The notes under the pieces were generated by a model that was not told the origin of the DNA, did no database searches, and worked only from the letters and a program-made list of their open reading frames with translations. DNA of 64,000 bases from Porticoccaceae bacterium (GTDB taxonomy: Bacteria; Pseudomonadota; Gammaproteobacteria; Pseudomonadales; Porticoccaceae): contig JABILI010000096.1 of NCBI GenBank assembly GCA_018654575.1, positions 30,906 to 94,905 on the forward strand, given 5' to 3'. A program made the position numbers and the translations under genes. This document shows positions 35,852-44,813 of the stretch, piece after piece. Positions within the stretch are counted from its first letter, which is position 1; the number at the start of each line of letters is the position of its first letter.

Positions 35852-37483
35852 CTAACTTACATTGCTTGGCTCTTCTTTGTTCACAACCGCTCGCCACATA
35901 AAAGTTTGCTGCTTGTCCGATGCTTGCTCTCCGGTGAATTGATAGTGTAAAAACCCTATGAGAAGCGCAGTAAAGAAAGTGACAAGCCAAGCCAAGCCGA
36001 TTACAAGATGTGTTGAAAAATCAACTCCGAATAGCTCCGTACTGTAACTGGCGCAGACACCAGTAATCTCACCTAGGATCAATGCCGGTATAACAGCCAC
36101 TGGTGTCGCGCGTTTTACAAACATACCCAACACGAAAAGTGCCCCAAGAGGCCCAAGAAAACAATTGAATCCTTTTTGCGCCAAACTAATAATATCGCTG
36201 CCCTTAGACAGTTCATAAAGAACAATCGTGTACCCTACAACTAGCACCCCCATGCAGGCCGTCATGATACGTGCTCGTTTCAGTTCCAACTGACTGGCCT
36301 CCGATTTAGGGTCAAAGCGACGCATGAAATCGACCGTAAGAATAGTTGATGCGGAGTTGGCCCCTGAATCGATGGTCGACATGGCTGCCGCAAACAGCGC
36401 GGCCACGACTAATCCACGTAATCCACTGGGCATATAGATACTAATAAATTGTGGGAATACCGAGTCTTGGGCGACATTTCGGACAGATCTTATATCTGAC
36501 AATATACCTGCGCTAGCGGGTAAATCGTACTGCTGAATAAAGTACATTAAAGAAATTCCGACACCCGCCAGGATAACGCCAAGTGCTAAAGCCGCAACGG
36601 CACTAATGACATAACTTATCCTCGCAGCTTTTACATTTCTAACCGTAAAATAGCGCTGCATAGCCATTTGGTTCGCACCATGGGTGCACACCATCCACAT
36701 AAATAGGCTCAAACTAATCGAAAATACAGTCGATCGATTTCGCACGTCCCAGTCAAACCATTGTACTTCTTCGTGTTTATAGGTCTGGGATACCTCTATC
36801 CAGTCGCCTATATTCGAACCAGTCATCCATGCAACTGCACCCATGGTAAATAGAGCGCCAATAAGTAATACGAAGAACTGTATTACATCCGTCCAAATAA
36901 CTGCACGAATTCCACCAAGAGTGGTATAAAAAATCGAAAATGCTCCCACCCCTAAAATGGTGGTATACACCGCTCCATCTGCATCGGTAACAAAAGGTAA
37001 TATCGTTTCAATTCTGGTAATTTCCACTAGCGCCATCGAGGCAGTTAACACGACGACGGAAATCCAACCAAAAATCAGGAGTAAGCAGAATATTGCTGCC
37101 AGAGCACGCACCGAATAGTTAAACCTTTTCTCAAGATACTCATAGGCACTAGTAAGGCGAAGGCGCATGAAAAACGGAATCCAAACAAAACAGACGACTA
37201 TTAGAATAAGAGGCAGCGGTAGCTGTCGAGTAAGAAAGGTCAACCCGGTTCTGAACATCTCTCCAGGCTGACCAAGATATAGGATTGTTGACATGACTGA
37301 TGCGAATAAACTGATGCCAACAGCCCAAGCAGGTAAGTCTCTCCCACCGACAAAAAAGTCTTCTGTCGATCGCTGTTTGCGGGCTATTCTTAAGCCCATA
37401 TATAACATCACAAGTAGATAGATGCCTATCACAGTCACATCGACAAGTGTTAGACCACCTTGGTTATTAGCAACAATAGTCAT
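35852..37483 (-). CDS. Sodium:solute symporter (SSS family)
   Basis: A 543-residue membrane protein with about thirteen or fourteen spans. It has the SSS features RKQRSTEDFFVGGRDLPAW near residue 30 and FASVMSTILYLGQPGEMFR near 55. AAMSTIDSGANSASTI lies near residue 365. SSS carriers import sugars, amino acids, carboxylates, nucleosides or sialic acid with sodium. The substrate is unknown, but placement between an exported cupin and a lipoprotein hydrolase suggests uptake of a periplasmic breakdown product. Confidence 0.88.
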   Translation of the reverse strand: MTIVANNQGGLTLVDVTVIGIYLLVMLYMGLRIARKQRSTEDFFVGGRDLPAWAVGISLFASVMSTILYLGQPGEMFRTGLTFLTRQLPLPLILIVVCFVWIPFFMRLRLTSAYEYLEKRFNYSVRALAAIFCLLLIFGWISVVVLTASMALVEITRIETILPFVTDADGAVYTTILGVGAFSIFYTTLGGIRAVIWTDVIQFFVLLIGALFTMGAVAWMTGSNIGDWIEVSQTYKHEEVQWFDWDVRNRSTVFSISLSLFMWMVCTHGANQMAMQRYFTVRNVKAARISYVISAVAALALGVILAGVGISLMYFIQQYDLPASAGILSDIRSVRNVAQDSVFPQFISIYMPSGLRGLVVAALFAAAMSTIDSGANSASTILTVDFMRRFDPKSEASQLELKRARIMTACMGVLVVGYTIVLYELSKGSDIISLAQKGFNCFLGPLGALFVLGMFVKRATPVAVIPALILGEITGVCASYSTELFGVDFSTHLVIGLAWLVTFFTALLIGFLHYQFTGEQASDKQQTFMWRAVVNKEEPSNVS

Positions 37484-37662
37484 TTCTCCTCACTTATATT
37501 ATTAATGTTTTGGTTAGGATTTATGTGTACTTAAATGATGACTACCCCAACTTACTCATCAAGATTGATCCATCATTTCAGCGCATACATGTTTGTTGAA
37601 AAGAATCATTGTCGTTAGAAAGCAGGTTTAAATTAACTTAAAAGTTAGCCCAAAGCAGATTT

Positions 37663-39591
37663 CTAATTCCCCATGAATTGATCAAACTCTTCATACTTGA
37701 CAAGATTTCCATTGTGAGACCCCACCAACGTCTCAACATCAAGCTGATAAAGCTGGACCGCGTCATATAACTCTATCGTCGATTTCGGCTGTTTTTTTGG
37801 TGGAATTCGCCTAGCAGCGGGCGCATACCTAGCCAGAGCCCCCACATATAAGTCCCCGCTATAAAGTACCTTCTCCTTCTCCACCATCACCATCACCATG
37901 TCTGTGGTGTGCCCATTTTCTACTGGGTAAATCACCACAGGACGAACTTCATCTTTAATTTCAAATGCTTGAGTAGAGTCTACAGCTACTACCGACCCTT
38001 CTCTTGGATTACGGTCTAGCGCATCAGGTAAAATCTTAGAAACAGGACGACTAACCACCTTTTCATAAAAATCTTTGGCCCTTTCATGGACCACAAGCTT
38101 AGCGCCAGCAGCCACATAGGGCCGCACACCACCGCCATGATCCATGTGCGCGTGTGTAGCCACAACATGTGTAATCGGTTTACCTGGTATATTCTGGCTG
38201 ATCCAGTCAATGATTGCTTCACCCTTTAGGTCGAAAAAACCAGGTTCAACTACCACCACTCCGTTGGTTTGCTCAACCACCATTACATAAATAACATCAG
38301 AGGGTGTTGCATCTAAGAGAAATATGCCCGGTGCAATTTTTTTTGCCTCAATTTGGGGGCGACCAAGTGCTTTTTCTGGCGACCCTGCATGAGCTAGCGA
38401 CTGCACAATCTGGCTTACTCTTGCTCCTCGAAAGGCTAATTCTTCATCATGTTCATACGTAACACCTTCAGGCGGGGCAAAAGTGGCGCTATCAAACATT
38501 TTGTTAACCTGCACGGTTGACCGAGTCACCTCTAAAGCAGGCACACCTGCAACTGACATACGGACAAGTGTAGGGAAATAAATATCACCAAACTTCTTCC
38601 AATCGAAATAAGAAACTTCTATTGGCACGTCTCCTAATACTACGTCGTATTCCACGGTATAAAGTTTAGTGATATGTCCACTGATGGGATCAACTACAAG
38701 ACTAATAGGATAAATGTCGTCCTTAATTACCAATTGTTCATAAGTATCAATATTAATTTCAGTAGACGTCTGCCACCGCTCCAGCCAATCAGAATCAACC
38801 TCGTAATCGAAGATCGCTTCTTCAAAAAATTTGGTGGAAAGCCAATTGTCTAACCATCGCTGATTACTCACGATCACCCTTTTCCCACTCGCTCTATCGC
38901 GGGAAAAAGACACGGGGAATACCTCATCTTCAGTCAATCGCGCCCCAAATAACATGGAGTTGACTGACGTTTTTAAGATTAAAGATGGGTCAGCAATAAT
39001 GTCTTTTAAAATAATATGCGGATTTAATAATTTCTCCGTCTTCAAACTCACAGCACGCCGATCTGACTTCATCGGTTTTTTTACGCCAGGGGGCTTCTCT
39101 TGATAAAAATCATCCCACCCCATTAAATAAGCGGAGTCACTTTTAATAAGTTCGGTTACGTTGCGCTCAATACGGTAATGATTGGCATGAACAAAATCTA
39201 ATCTCAGGTTTGTTTGGGATAGATCATATGAGACCTCCACTGTCGAAGTGACTCCTCGAAATAATCCGACACCTGGCTCTGGACCCTGACCCATTAAATA
39301 TCGATCTCTAGAGCTTTCGATATAGAACCCCTGCAACCCCAAAAGCGCCTCACGCCCCCCAACGCCTTTATAAACTTTATCAAGTAAATCTGGGTTTATA
39401 TCCTTGCTATTTTTTGATTCTGAAATGGCCATAAGACCTTCTGTTTGATCACAAGAGGTCAATAAAAACAACGAGATTGATAACCATAAATAACGAAAAG
39501 ACCTGCAGGGAGTCGCAAGCAACGAGATTTTACTCTTGGTAACCCCGCAACGATTTGGGCGCTTTGTATTATTCATTAATTTACTCTCCAC
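37663..39591 (-). CDS. Lipoprotein with C-terminal metallo-beta-lactamase domain
   Basis: A 642-residue lipoprotein. A signal peptide with lipobox LLTSC (C47) would anchor it to a membrane on the periplasmic side. Residues about 60-390 form a large N-terminal region I cannot name. The C-terminal MBL domain has H480, H482, D484 and H485 (THAHMDH), H561 (NGH), D580 (SGD) and H626 (GSH), so both zinc sites look complete. MBL enzymes hydrolyse esters, thioesters, lactones, sulfates or amides. The architecture resembles periplasmic alkylsulfatase-like or quinoprotein-associated MBL proteins only loosely. The N-terminus may begin at Met6. Confidence 0.85.
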   Translation of the reverse strand: MESKLMNNTKRPNRCGVTKSKISLLATPCRSFRYLWLSISLFLLTSCDQTEGLMAISESKNSKDINPDLLDKVYKGVGGREALLGLQGFYIESSRDRYLMGQGPEPGVGLFRGVTSTVEVSYDLSQTNLRLDFVHANHYRIERNVTELIKSDSAYLMGWDDFYQEKPPGVKKPMKSDRRAVSLKTEKLLNPHIILKDIIADPSLILKTSVNSMLFGARLTEDEVFPVSFSRDRASGKRVIVSNQRWLDNWLSTKFFEEAIFDYEVDSDWLERWQTSTEINIDTYEQLVIKDDIYPISLVVDPISGHITKLYTVEYDVVLGDVPIEVSYFDWKKFGDIYFPTLVRMSVAGVPALEVTRSTVQVNKMFDSATFAPPEGVTYEHDEELAFRGARVSQIVQSLAHAGSPEKALGRPQIEAKKIAPGIFLLDATPSDVIYVMVVEQTNGVVVVEPGFFDLKGEAIIDWISQNIPGKPITHVVATHAHMDHGGGVRPYVAAGAKLVVHERAKDFYEKVVSRPVSKILPDALDRNPREGSVVAVDSTQAFEIKDEVRPVVIYPVENGHTTDMVMVMVEKEKVLYSGDLYVGALARYAPAARRIPPKKQPKSTIELYDAVQLYQLDVETLVGSHNGNLVKYEEFDQFMGN

Positions 39592-39960
39592 TCATCTTTT
39601 AAGTCTCAATTACACTACGAAGAAATCGGAACATCAATCTGACTTGACGAAAACCTATTATCACGTTAAGTCTGCGGTTAGTTTCAGATCAGCCATCGGC
39701 GATCAGTCTGTTACTCAAAAAGATTAATTAAATCAAACTCTATCGACTAAAGCATACGCCCGCTTCTTGTATTGCCTCTGGCCGACAACAAATAATGTAA
39801 TGCTTGTGAGAAAAGAGTTAAGATGCCCACCAGACTCATTTAAATATTCAGTGGAACTCTAAGTTGGTCCAACATACTTGTCAAATAATTCTTATATATA
39901 ATTTACAAATTCATATAGATGAATTATTATTTTTAAATAAAATATAAAAAGAATACCTCT
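39592..39960. other. 369-base divergent intergenic region before the IclR gene
   Basis: Non-coding region between the MBL lipoprotein (minus) and IclR (plus) genes. It holds the best copy of motif 1, AATTCATATAGATGAATT (39908-39925), with TTGTCAAATAATTCTTATA just before it. I see no small gene. Confidence 0.6.
39908..39925 (+). promoter_or_regulatory. Palindromic operator candidate, motif 1 (perfect dyad before IclR)
   Basis: AATTCAT-ATAG-ATGAATT, a perfect seven-base inverted repeat, ends 35 bases before the IclR start codon. The upstream TTGTCAAATAATTCTTATA matches the 32356 region. The position suits autoregulation. Confidence 0.65.
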
Positions 39961-40707
39961 ATGAGTAAAGATGTTGTTAAATCCGTAGGCCGTGTATTTA
40001 GCGTTTTAGAGCTTTTCAAGACTCATCAAAAACCATTGACAGCAACGGAGGTGTGCAACTATCTTGATTATCCTAAATCAAGTGCAGACGCCCTCCTAAA
40101 GAGTCTAGTGAGCCTTGGTTACCTCACGCTCGACATAAACACCACGAAATACTTCGTCTCTTTAAGAGTTACCAAGCTCGGTGATTGGCTTCCAGAATTA
40201 TTTGGCGCTAGTAGTGATGCACTGCAAATCCTTGATCATATCCACAAAGCGCTTGGAGAGACCGTAACACTATCAATGCCAAACGGTATGCATATGCAGC
40301 TTATTACGGTCATCACTGGTACCTTTCCAATCTCACTAAGTTTTCAGCAAGGCACTAAACTACCTCTTTTCACAACGGGAATAGGCATTGTACAACTTGC
40401 TACGAGAAGTGATGAAGAGATCGCCAAAGCGTTGAAGCGAGCGAATCGTCGAGCCACGAATGCTCAGCAGAGAGTCAATCTCAAAGACCTAATGGTTAAT
40501 ATAGAATTGACTCGAACTAAAGGTTATTGCGAAGCGTACGACCGCTTTGTTCCTGACACTGGCGCTATTGCAATGGCGCTGCCGGGAATCTCCTCAGAAA
40601 GCTCTCTTGTTGTGGCCGTGGGTGGCCTCTCAGATCGAATCAAAAAGAATGAAGATAAAATAATTCGAGAAATGCGGCAGGCAATACGACACTACAAGAA
40701 ACACTGA
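39961..40707 (+). CDS. IclR-family transcriptional regulator
   Basis: A 248-residue regulator. The N-terminal winged helix (KSVGRVFSVLELFKTHQKPLTATEVCNYLDYPKSSADALLKSLVSLGYL) covers about residues 6-55, and the IclR effector-binding domain fills the rest (TGIGIVQLA, RTKGYCEAYDRFVPDTGAIAMALPG). IclR proteins sense small organic acids, often aromatic or C4-C6 acids, and bind short palindromes of this length. A perfect motif-1 dyad lies 35 bases upstream, and four similar sites occur elsewhere in the window. This makes it the leading candidate for the locus-wide regulator, although binding is unproven. Confidence 0.88.
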   Translation: MSKDVVKSVGRVFSVLELFKTHQKPLTATEVCNYLDYPKSSADALLKSLVSLGYLTLDINTTKYFVSLRVTKLGDWLPELFGASSDALQILDHIHKALGETVTLSMPNGMHMQLITVITGTFPISLSFQQGTKLPLFTTGIGIVQLATRSDEEIAKALKRANRRATNAQQRVNLKDLMVNIELTRTKGYCEAYDRFVPDTGAIAMALPGISSESSLVVAVGGLSDRIKKNEDKIIREMRQAIRHYKKH

Positions 40708-40830
40708 CTAAGCACACTTGCTATTAACATAGCTCACTGCGTTACAGCCTAATCATACCTTTTTTAAAACCTTAAATCATGCAAAGAAAAATCGGTTTTT
40801 GTTGAATAAATGAAACTAAACCAGTAGCAT

Positions 40831-40844
40831 TGCAAGCGTATACA
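40831..40844. promoter_or_regulatory. LacI-type operator candidate (TGCAAGCGTATACA) before the LacI gene
   Basis: The site has the LacI-family layout TGyAAG-CG-nATrCA with central CG and lies 60 bases before the LacI start. The identical 18-base string TTGCAAGCGTATACATTT is found before the amidohydrolase gene at 50454, 9.6 kb away. Confidence 0.65.
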
Positions 40845-40904
40845 TTTTTCGAGCGTTATCCACGTACGAGAACTGTAGCCACCAACTTTCCGGCGTAACC
40901 CTTA

Positions 40905-41915
40905 ATGACGACTAAACGAAGAAATAACTCTCAAGACGTAGCTGACCTAGCTCGAGTATCGCAGGCGTCAGTCTCTAGGGCTTTCACGTTAGGGGCGAGT
41001 ATTTCCGCAAAAACCAAGATGAAGATTTTAGCGGCTGCTGCAAAGTTAGATTATCAACCAAATATTATCGCTCGTAGCCTATCCAAAAGTCAGTCTGGAC
41101 TAGTGGGAATATTGTTTGCTAACTGGGATCATCCTAAGGCGGCCGAAATACTTAAGGGCTTGTGCGAAGCAATCACAGAGAAGGGATTTAAGCCTGTTGT
41201 TCAATCGGCCAACACTACAGAATCTGTGGATAAGGCCTTTAATGATTTCCTAAGTTATCAGGTAGATGGCGTCATAGTTTTTTCGATGTCACCTTCAGCA
41301 AACATGTCTGCTTTGTGCTTCAGAAGCAATATACCTATTGTGTTACTTAACCACTCGACTCCAGGAATCAATGCTTCAGTTGTTACCATAGATTCAACAA
41401 AAGTTGGGCGTCAAATTGGGAATGCTGTACTCGAGCGATGCTATAAACGAATAACCATCATTAGCTCTGACGCTCACAGCCAAGTGTTCTCCGGTATAAG
41501 CGATGCTCTTGCTGAGACTGTTAGTCAGGCCGCGGGGACTGAGATCATATCTCAACTCACCGGCATTCATGGTTATGAGGCCGGCTTTCAGGCAATTATT
41601 GATCTCTGGGCGGAGGTTATTAAGCCTGATGTTATTGTGTGCACATCAGACTACACCGCCCTAGGTATACTCGCAGGATGTCGTCACAAGCTTGGCATCA
41701 GGGTTCCAGAGGATCTCTGCGTAATAGGACTGGGGGATATTCCGGCCTCCGGATGGAAAGATCATGATTTGTCGACCATAAAAATACCACATGATGAACT
41801 TGTGAAAAAAACTGTAACGACTCTGATATCCAAAATTGAGACTCAATCCATGGAACCGGAAAACCTCAAGCTAGAGGCTAAATTGATTCTTAGAGGAACT
41901 ATTAAAAACCTCTAA
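40905..41915 (+). CDS. LacI-family transcriptional regulator
   Basis: A 336-residue LacI/GalR-type protein. The helix-turn-helix (SQDVADLARVSQASVSRAFTLGASISAKTKMKI) and the hinge (YQPNIIARSLSKSQSGLVGILF) are in the first 70 residues, and a periplasmic-binding-like effector domain follows. The DNA-reading helix VSQASVSRAF is standard. Three good operator-like sites in the window fit this family: before this gene, before the amidohydrolase at 50374 and before the CaiB fusion at 62373. An MBL hydrolase follows 53 bases later. Confidence 0.9.
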   Translation: MTTKRRNNSQDVADLARVSQASVSRAFTLGASISAKTKMKILAAAAKLDYQPNIIARSLSKSQSGLVGILFANWDHPKAAEILKGLCEAITEKGFKPVVQSANTTESVDKAFNDFLSYQVDGVIVFSMSPSANMSALCFRSNIPIVLLNHSTPGINASVVTIDSTKVGRQIGNAVLERCYKRITIISSDAHSQVFSGISDALAETVSQAAGTEIISQLTGIHGYEAGFQAIIDLWAEVIKPDVIVCTSDYTALGILAGCRHKLGIRVPEDLCVIGLGDIPASGWKDHDLSTIKIPHDELVKKTVTTLISKIETQSMEPENLKLEAKLILRGTIKNL

Positions 41916-41968
41916 ATAGCTGGCTAGGGAAAAATTTTAATTCATTTCTATTTTAAAAGGAGAACATA

Positions 41969-43003
41969 ATGAAGACAGGATCTAATGGGCTATCTTATCC
42001 ATTTGAGAACCGCCCCACTCCTGGCGAAATTATTGAGGTAGGCCCGGGTATATATTGGGTGCGCATGCCTCTGCCTATCAGTTTGAATCACATTAATTTG
42101 TGGCTATTAGAAGAGCAAGATGGCTGGACCATGATCGACACCGGCATGGCTACAGAGGACACTAAGGTGCTATGGGAAGAAATTTTTAAACGTTACTTTA
42201 GCGCCAAACCAGTAAAGAGAGTCATTGTTACGCACATGCACCTAGATCACTTAGGTCTCGCCGGATGGTTGGTGGATAAATGGGGAGTCGAGCTCTATAT
42301 GTCACGTGCAGAATATCTGACGAGCAGAGTCATAGCGGCTGAAATCAGCAGTGAACCACCTGAAAGTACTGTGGATTTCTTCAGAGCAGCGGGGATTGAT
42401 GATGTGGCCTTAAATGAATTTAAGGCACGATTTCGTAGTCGTAGTGACTTTGTGTCACCTTTACCTACTGCCTACAAAAGGCTTGTGGACAATCAGAATC
42501 TTCAGATAGGGTCTCACCAATGGACCGTTATTGTCGGCGAGGGACATTCACCCGAGCATGTCTGTCTGCTCTGTAAATCACTTAATATAATGATTGCTGG
42601 CGATCAAATTTTACCGCGCATCTCTCCCAACATTAGTGTGCGCCCCAATGAGCCTGACGCCAACCCACTCCAAGATTGGTTGCGAAGCTGTGAGTATTTT
42701 AAAAATAAACTCGATGAAGACGTTCTTATCTTGCCTTCTCATGGAGACCCATTTTATGGAGCGCATCTTCGCCTTCAGGAGATGATCGATGAGCACAAAG
42801 TTGGTCTTAAAAAACTCTACGATTTTTGCTCAGAATCGCGCTCGGTCACCGATGTGTTTCCAGTATTGTTCAAAAGCAAGATTAACAGCGGCAATATGGT
42901 GATTGGCGTTGGAGAGGCGCTTGCTCATCTCAATCATCTTGTGGCTTCAGAAGACTTAAAGCTCGATACTACTAGTGGCATTGCAAGATACAAACAAACT
43001 TAA
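41969..43003 (+). CDS. Metallo-beta-lactamase-fold hydrolase (glyoxalase II-like)
   Basis: A 344-residue cytoplasmic MBL-fold protein. The zinc motif THMHLDH supplies H89, H91, D93 and H94, and GEGHSPEH, IAGDQILPRISPN and LPSHGDP complete the site. The GDQ(I/V)LPRISPN segment is typical of a widespread MBL subgroup of unknown or thioesterase-like function. Hydrolysis of a CoA thioester or lactone in this pathway is a reasonable guess. An AAAGGAG ribosome site precedes its start. It is probably cotranscribed with the LacI gene. Confidence 0.85.
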   Translation: MKTGSNGLSYPFENRPTPGEIIEVGPGIYWVRMPLPISLNHINLWLLEEQDGWTMIDTGMATEDTKVLWEEIFKRYFSAKPVKRVIVTHMHLDHLGLAGWLVDKWGVELYMSRAEYLTSRVIAAEISSEPPESTVDFFRAAGIDDVALNEFKARFRSRSDFVSPLPTAYKRLVDNQNLQIGSHQWTVIVGEGHSPEHVCLLCKSLNIMIAGDQILPRISPNISVRPNEPDANPLQDWLRSCEYFKNKLDEDVLILPSHGDPFYGAHLRLQEMIDEHKVGLKKLYDFCSESRSVTDVFPVLFKSKINSGNMVIGVGEALAHLNHLVASEDLKLDTTSGIARYKQT

Positions 43004-43085
43004 CTTTAACTTTACAGAGACAAACCCCAAACAAACCCGAGCATAGCAGCGTCTTAGTATGCTTAACGCTTTATAGAGTTTTTAT

Positions 43086-43099
43086 TTATCATCTGATAA
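43086..43099. promoter_or_regulatory. Operator candidate, motif 2 (TTATC-ATCT-GATAA) before the TetR gene
   Basis: The repeat extends by one base on each side to TTTATC-ATCT-GATAAA. Two more short dyads follow before the gene, ACATG-AAG-CATGT (43109-43121) and ATAAC-AC-GTTAT (43129-43140). The TetR operator could be any of the three. Confidence 0.5.
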
Positions 43100-43159
43100 A
43101 CTAATTCCACATGAAGCATGTAATAAAAATAACACGTTATATTAATCTAGGAATTTATA

Positions 43160-43792
43160 TTGAACGCTAAAACTAACACTAATAGGCGCTTGTCACCAGA
43201 AGATCGGGAACAACAGATCCTAGAGGGCGCTGTTAAGTTTTTCGCAGAAAAAGGGTTCTCCGGTCAAACGAGAGAATTAGCGCTGCAGCTTGGCATTACC
43301 CAGCCATTACTTTACCGTTATTTTCCGACAAAACGCTCTTTAATAGAACGCGTTTTTGAAGAGGCCTATATTAATAAGCTCGACCCTGAGTGGTCCGTAG
43401 CCTTAACTGACCGCAGCCAGTCACTGCATAAAAGATTATGTACCTTTTACTGTAACTATTCTGAAGCTACCTATCGCAATGAGTGGATTCGTATCTATAT
43501 GTTCTCCGCTCTCATGGAAGAACCCCTAAATAGGCATTACATAGGACTAGTTGAGGAACAAATTCTTACTCCGATTTGCATTGAACTAAGAGATTATTGT
43601 GGCTTACCTAAAGTGGACATCTCCCCAATCAGCCAAATTGAACTAGACCATATTTGGGTGATGCATGGCGGTTTGTTCTATCACGCCATCCGAAAGCACA
43701 TATATCGCAGTCGAGTCAGCAATGATTTCGAAGAAATTGTTTCACGTGCTGTGAGTACCATGCTTGAAGGCAGTAAAGCAGCTCAATCATAG
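43160..43792 (+). CDS. TetR-family transcriptional regulator
   Basis: A 210-residue TetR-type protein. The helix-turn-helix (ILEGAVKFFAEKGFSGQTRELALQLGITQPLLYRYFPTKRSLI) covers about residues 20-63, and a helical ligand domain follows. The start is TTG, supported by AGGA eight bases upstream, and no ATG gives the complete domain. It is the first gene of a tight plus-strand operon of six that runs to the CocE-type hydrolase, only 11 bases before the first dehydrogenase. It probably represses that operon and responds to its substrate. Confidence 0.88.
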   Translation: MNAKTNTNRRLSPEDREQQILEGAVKFFAEKGFSGQTRELALQLGITQPLLYRYFPTKRSLIERVFEEAYINKLDPEWSVALTDRSQSLHKRLCTFYCNYSEATYRNEWIRIYMFSALMEEPLNRHYIGLVEEQILTPICIELRDYCGLPKVDISPISQIELDHIWVMHGGLFYHAIRKHIYRSRVSNDFEEIVSRAVSTMLEGSKAAQS

Positions 43793-43803
43793 GGATTAAT
43801 AAG

Positions 43804-44739
43804 ATGCCAGCACCAACGCATTTAAAAAACGATCATCTTCAAAACGTTGGCATAATTGGTCTTGGAATAATGGGCTCGGCCATAGCTAGCCACCTTGTTA
43901 CTGCGGGGTATCAAACCTTTGGCTACGACCCTGATGAAAGATGCAGTGAAGAAGCGGCGTCAATAGGGGTAATGACACAAACTAGTGCTTTAGAAGTCGC
44001 CAAGCGTTCAGATCTAATATTACTGAGCCTACCTCATGACCAAGCTTTAAATGAAACAGTATCCCATATCCTCAATAGCCCAGATGTTACGCGTTTAAAA
44101 CCAATACTAATTGACCTTAGTACGCTTAATCTTGCAGTAAAGAAACGCAATCATGACAGCCTTGCTGATGCCGGCATCAAATTCTTTGATTGCCCCATAA
44201 GTGGCACAGGCGCGCAAGCAAAGACAGGCGATATAGTTGTATACGCAAGTGGGGAGGCAGACACCTACCATTCTTTGATTCCGCTTTTCAATTGCTTTGC
44301 GCGACGTGTCTTTTATATAGGAAAATTTGGGCAAGGCACTAAAATGAAGATAGCCGCTAATCTGTTAGTGGCTATCCATAACGTTGCTACCGCTGAAGCG
44401 CTCACACTAGCTATTAATAGCGGTTTAGATGCAGAGATGTTCTGTGAAGTTATTGCCTCTGGAGCAGGCAACTCGAGGATTTTTGAGTTGAGAAGCCCAC
44501 TGATGGCAAAGGGTACTTATACACCACCCACGATGAAGTTAGCGACATGGGAAAAAGATATGGCGATTATCAAGCAATTTGCTGAAGAGATGGGAGTGTC
44601 TACACCCCTTTTTACAGCAACATCACCTATCTATGAAGCTGCTATACAACAAGGTCTTGGAGAACAAGACACTGCCGCTGTTTTCGCTGTTTTGCAAAAT
44701 ATGACTAAACCCAGCCAATCATCAATAAGCAGCGGATAG
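43804..44739 (+). CDS. Beta-hydroxyacid dehydrogenase (3-hydroxyisobutyrate dehydrogenase family), copy 1
   Basis: A 311-residue NAD(P)-dependent enzyme. The Rossmann motif VGIIGLGIMGSAIA is near residues 15-28, followed by YDPDER, where the acidic residues after the second strand favour NAD over NADP. The substrate motif is DCPISGTGAQAKTG, and the catalytic GQGTKMKIAAN supplies K182 and N186. The family includes 3-hydroxyisobutyrate, tartronate-semialdehyde and 2-hydroxymethylglutarate dehydrogenases. It lies second in the TetR operon, and a divergent second copy lies at 46198. Confidence 0.87.
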   Translation: MPAPTHLKNDHLQNVGIIGLGIMGSAIASHLVTAGYQTFGYDPDERCSEEAASIGVMTQTSALEVAKRSDLILLSLPHDQALNETVSHILNSPDVTRLKPILIDLSTLNLAVKKRNHDSLADAGIKFFDCPISGTGAQAKTGDIVVYASGEADTYHSLIPLFNCFARRVFYIGKFGQGTKMKIAANLLVAIHNVATAEALTLAINSGLDAEMFCEVIASGAGNSRIFELRSPLMAKGTYTPPTMKLATWEKDMAIIKQFAEEMGVSTPLFTATSPIYEAAIQQGLGEQDTAAVFAVLQNMTKPSQSSISSG

Positions 44740-44813
44740 CGAGGATTTGTTCATGAAAACGCAGGCATTGCCAGTCAATACATATAAATATTTTACTCGA
44801 TAGGTGCACGGTT

